A stretch of DNA of 64,000 nt from Rachycentron canadum (taxonomy: Eukaryota > Chordata > Actinopteri > Carangiformes > Rachycentridae): positions 23,360,745-23,424,744 of the forward strand of contig CM076650.1 of the NCBI GenBank assembly GCA_038496675.1, read 5' to 3'. Shown piece by piece: positions 61,241 through 64,000 of the stretch. Position numbers and translations under genes: made by a program. Numbering within the stretch: the first letter of the stretch is position 1; every line of letters begins with the position of its first letter. The notes below the pieces were generated by a model. That model was not told where the DNA came from. It made no database searches and worked only from the letters and a program-made list of their open reading frames with translations.

Positions 61241-63280
61241 TTTCTTTGAACATTTACGTATAAATGCGTCAGTCATCAGTTCAGTTTTAAAGCTGACACA
61301 AAAAGGTAATTGGTATTCAGGTTTATTTTGCCAGCATAACTGTCTTTGAATGGTGGTCTACTTACTTCAAAGTTGAGGTCCTTTTTCATGTGGTGCTTGC
61401 ATTTTTGGTAGTTACATCAAATCCTGTGATTGTGATGTTCTTTTCTGTGCCCTGTGATGTACTTTAGGTAGGTAGCAACTTGAGGTGAGCAAGGCTGTAT
61501 GATTGGAAAAGGGGCTTTAAAGTGACAATAAAAGCAGATTCCATGCATCAGTGCAAACAGGTGATGGAATACTTGTCATGTTAATGCTATCTATACAGTG
61601 ACCTGTTTAGTTTTTGCACAGAATCTGACACTGTCTGTGGACACAGCAGTTACCCACATTTTTCTGTTGGAGCGTGTTAGAACTGGCAGGATGTGGATAT
61701 GTTGATATCACAACGGCTGGTTGTAAAGACCGTATTTCAAACAATGAACCATTGTAAAGTCTCCTGTTGGTTTTATGGTATCTCTTGCTGCTGACTTCTC
61801 CAGAAGTTAACAGTTCAACACTGGAATGTTTGATCAATAGGGCCAATTCGTTTCCCTTATCAGTGCATGGATTTGCTGTCAGACTGAGCCTCAGCCAGTT
61901 AGCTGTTGTCAGTTTAAACTGCTGGTCTGTAACAAGTGTTGTTCAGCCTCTAATAGGCCTGACTGTTGCTTCATATCAAGCATTTTTCTACATCATTTGT
62001 CTGATCCTCATTAAGGATGGCTAACTGAGCTCAAAGTGAACACTCACACATTTCTCTCGCTTTCACAATCACAATGAGAATCACTTGATTTGTTGAGCAT
62101 GATGAATTGACAAACATAATTAATACACATTAAATTGTTTTAGTGGAATTACTGCAGCAGCAACTGACACATTTACACAGACAATTCAATGGAAGAAGAC
62201 AATGCACAGCATGTATAGTGTTCGATAGTCTTTAGACAACTGTAACTTTTAATACAAAATGTTCAATGGTTCTGTGCAATCATGCAAGTGTGCAATGGTT
62301 GTTGTTTTTTTTTTTTTTTCCAGCTGTACATATTGTCTTGCAGCTTAGCAAGAGTGACGGACAAACAGACACACACTTTGTCTGTCTGTGCGGACTGGCT
62401 TGGCAAACATTTGCTCTCATCAGATAGAGTTTCAGTTACCACAAAGGTTTGCCAAGCCAAAACGGATTAGGCCAAGCATCAGAGGCATTGTTTCTATACA
62501 TTATTAAACTTTTAAGCCACCGAAAAACAGGATTGTAAGAAAAAAGAGGGAGAGTGGGAAGAGAAAGTAATTATTCATCTTCAGTACTCACACGCACCCC
62601 CACACCTTCTTTAGCAAATCCCTCTCTCAAGTTTCAAAAGATGACCATTCAATTTTGCTGTTTTTTTTTTTTTTTTTCTAACCTTGTTGAAAACCTAACG
62701 TGATCGTTGTCACCCTTGATTTATTTAGACTTTTCTCAAAGTTGAAATTAAAGTTTATTTTCTCAAATTGGGCTTTTTAAAAGGAATGGTCTTAATAAGC
62801 CATAACAAGCGGATGAATGGCTGGCTTCTCAAACTTTAAGGGTGTTATGCACCATGTCCGACTTCAAAGCCCGTCTTAACTCCACACTTTAATTGTATCT
62901 TCTTCAAGCCTGTCTGCCTGACCGCCATCTGATTCTGCTGACAACTGCACTCCTCTCTCTTCTTCATGCTCATCCGTCTATCTCTCTATTCCTCCCTCTC
63001 CGTCTTTCTCCATCTGTCAGATACACTCCCCCTCCCTTCTTTTTTCTTTTAGCTTTTCTAAAGTCACTCTGCTACAAGTGTCAACTCAGGCACGAGCCCT
63101 AAATTATTTTTTGGATGAGTGTTGACATCTACCACTCACCCTTCAGCTCATGCAAACAGAATGATGCTATTTGCCCCTTTTTCCTCTCTCTCTCTCTCTC
63201 TCTCTACACTCTATTTATTTCTCTATCGCTCCTCTTTTTTTCTATTTCTCTCTGAGCCTACAAACAGACATTCACGCTTC
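61241..63280. other. Non-coding AT-rich DNA
   Basis: T runs at 62306-62320 and 62661-62677, pyrimidine-rich 62940-63055, and a (TC)n microsatellite at 63184-63205. No gene or RNA recognised. Confidence 0.5.
63184..63205. repeat. (TC)n microsatellite
   Basis: Pure CT/TC run of about 22 bases inside a wider pyrimidine-rich region. Confidence 0.9.
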
Positions 63281-63284
63281 TCTC

Positions 63285-63725
63285 CATATGGGCTTTAATT
63301 TGCCATTGTCCCCCAAGATATTCCTCGCTCAGGCTTGAGATAAAGGGATAATCACTTCAAAGGGAAGCTACGGGGGAGACTGCCCCCTCCCTCCCAGCTG
63401 AAAGGAGAAGTGGACAATACGCTAATTGAGAGGGGGAACTGATCACAGGGTCTGTTCAAAGGGACGCCTGGCCACGCCCCCTCCTCCCTCCGACGCACTT
63501 AATTTTATTAGTGTTTATGGTGATGCTTCAGCCAAAATTATCACTCAAACCCACCGCAGCCTTTGAACTCCCAAATATTGGGTTATTTGCAATTATCCAC
63601 CCTCTCCTCTTTTTTTTCTGTGCTATTTCAGCACAAGTGTAGGATTTGAGCGGATGAAAGGGCGATAAAACGGGCTGCACAGAATTTATTGTTCGCATTG
63701 TGGAAACATATACAGTGGGCTATGA
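63285..63725. promoter_or_regulatory. Candidate conserved non-coding element
   Basis: About 440 bases, mostly non-repetitive, with words such as GATAAAGGGATAATCAC near 63340, ACGCTAATTGAG near 63419, CCACGCCCCCTCC near 63471 (KLF/SP-like), TGCAATTATCCACC near 63587 and GAATTTATTGTTCGC near 63683 (SOX-like ATTGTT). No coding frame. Strong enhancer-like texture; function inferred. Confidence 0.35.
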
Positions 63726-63839
63726 CATGATGCAAATCCAAAAGTTCTTTTTAAAAAGCGAAACAAAAAAGGAAGAACACAGCTTCACTGTTTGACTGAT
63801 GAAACTAATGATACACCATCAAAGACTTCTGCAGTACTG

Positions 63840-63840
<1 letters not shown>

Positions 63841-63874
<34 letters not shown>
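63841..63874. repeat. (GAAA)8 tetranucleotide microsatellite
   Basis: About 34 bases of perfect GAAA repeat. It gives a Lys/Glu-rich spurious frame. Confidence 0.96.
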
Positions 63875-64000
63875 GTTTTCCTCATACCCTACATCTCCCC
63901 ATAATCAAAGTCCTCCCCCTGTTTCCATGTATCCTGACGTGACACCTGTACTGACAGCAGTGAAATGCATACTTTCTCTGTGCCTTTAATGCAGACTCTA

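Noticed and set aside
63841..63874. GAAA and CA arrays considered as a CRISPR-like or other spaced repeat array
   Set aside because: These are simple tandem microsatellites with no spacers, in a eukaryotic genome.
1..64000. tRNA, rRNA, snRNA and microRNA genes
   Set aside because: I looked for A/B-box pairs and long hairpins; the only perfect long hairpin (44493-44538) lacks features of a microRNA precursor, with arms too short and a neighbouring tandem duplication.
1..64000. An operon, phage, defence or other undescribed system
   Set aside because: The sequence is vertebrate nuclear DNA with no gene clusters. Nothing seen supports such a system.

Overview
This window looks like nuclear DNA of a ray-finned fish, probably a spiny-rayed teleost, and is almost entirely non-coding. 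The signs are AT-rich, CpG-poor sequence, dense (CA)n/(TG)n microsatellites, poly-A/T and purine/pyrimidine tracts, degraded copies of repeats I associate with teleost genomes, and one 368-base assembly gap. I recognise no known protein-coding gene, tRNA, rRNA or other structured RNA. Open frames on both strands are short (about 60-185 codons), lack recognisable domains, and often run through low-complexity DNA or the gap.

Layout. 1-20 kb: single-copy-looking DNA with microsatellites, one old interspersed repeat near 3.7 kb, GC-richer islands near 6.8-7.1, 10.7-11.5 and 13.2-13.7 kb, and splice-flanked exon candidates near 1.3, 7.9 and 18.9 kb. 20-24 kb: a repeat cluster whose best-defined member is a 1,091-base hAT-like DNA transposon at 22542-23632, with exact 8-base target-site duplications and a Tc1/mariner-like terminal fragment inside it. 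24-34 kb: microsatellites, polypurine tracts, a conserved-looking island near 29.2 kb, the gap, and an exon candidate at 33.3 kb. 34.6-35.5 kb: a composite fish repeat. 36.6-42.5 kb: an exon candidate at 36.8 kb, GA-rich tracts and a compound TG microsatellite. 43.2-44.6 kb: a repeat cluster including an L2-type LINE 3' end and a perfect 18-base hairpin. 44.6-58.7 kb: mostly featureless AT-rich DNA, with candidate regulatory islands near 45.7 and 56.2 kb. 58.7-64 kb: one probable repeat and two islands (59.7-59.9 and 63.3-63.7 kb) that look like conserved non-coding elements.

Four splice-flanked candidate exons on the + strand (1267-1372, 7865-8182, 33271-33325, 36787-36916) join in one open frame of 609 nt ending in a stop. 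I recognise no protein family in it, so it is a hypothesis: it could be a lineage-specific gene, a long non-coding RNA, or coincidence. The simplest overall reading is a long intron or intergenic stretch of a regulatory-rich locus. Conservation, family names and ages are inferences from reading alone; no search or alignment was run. I found no convincing undescribed system.
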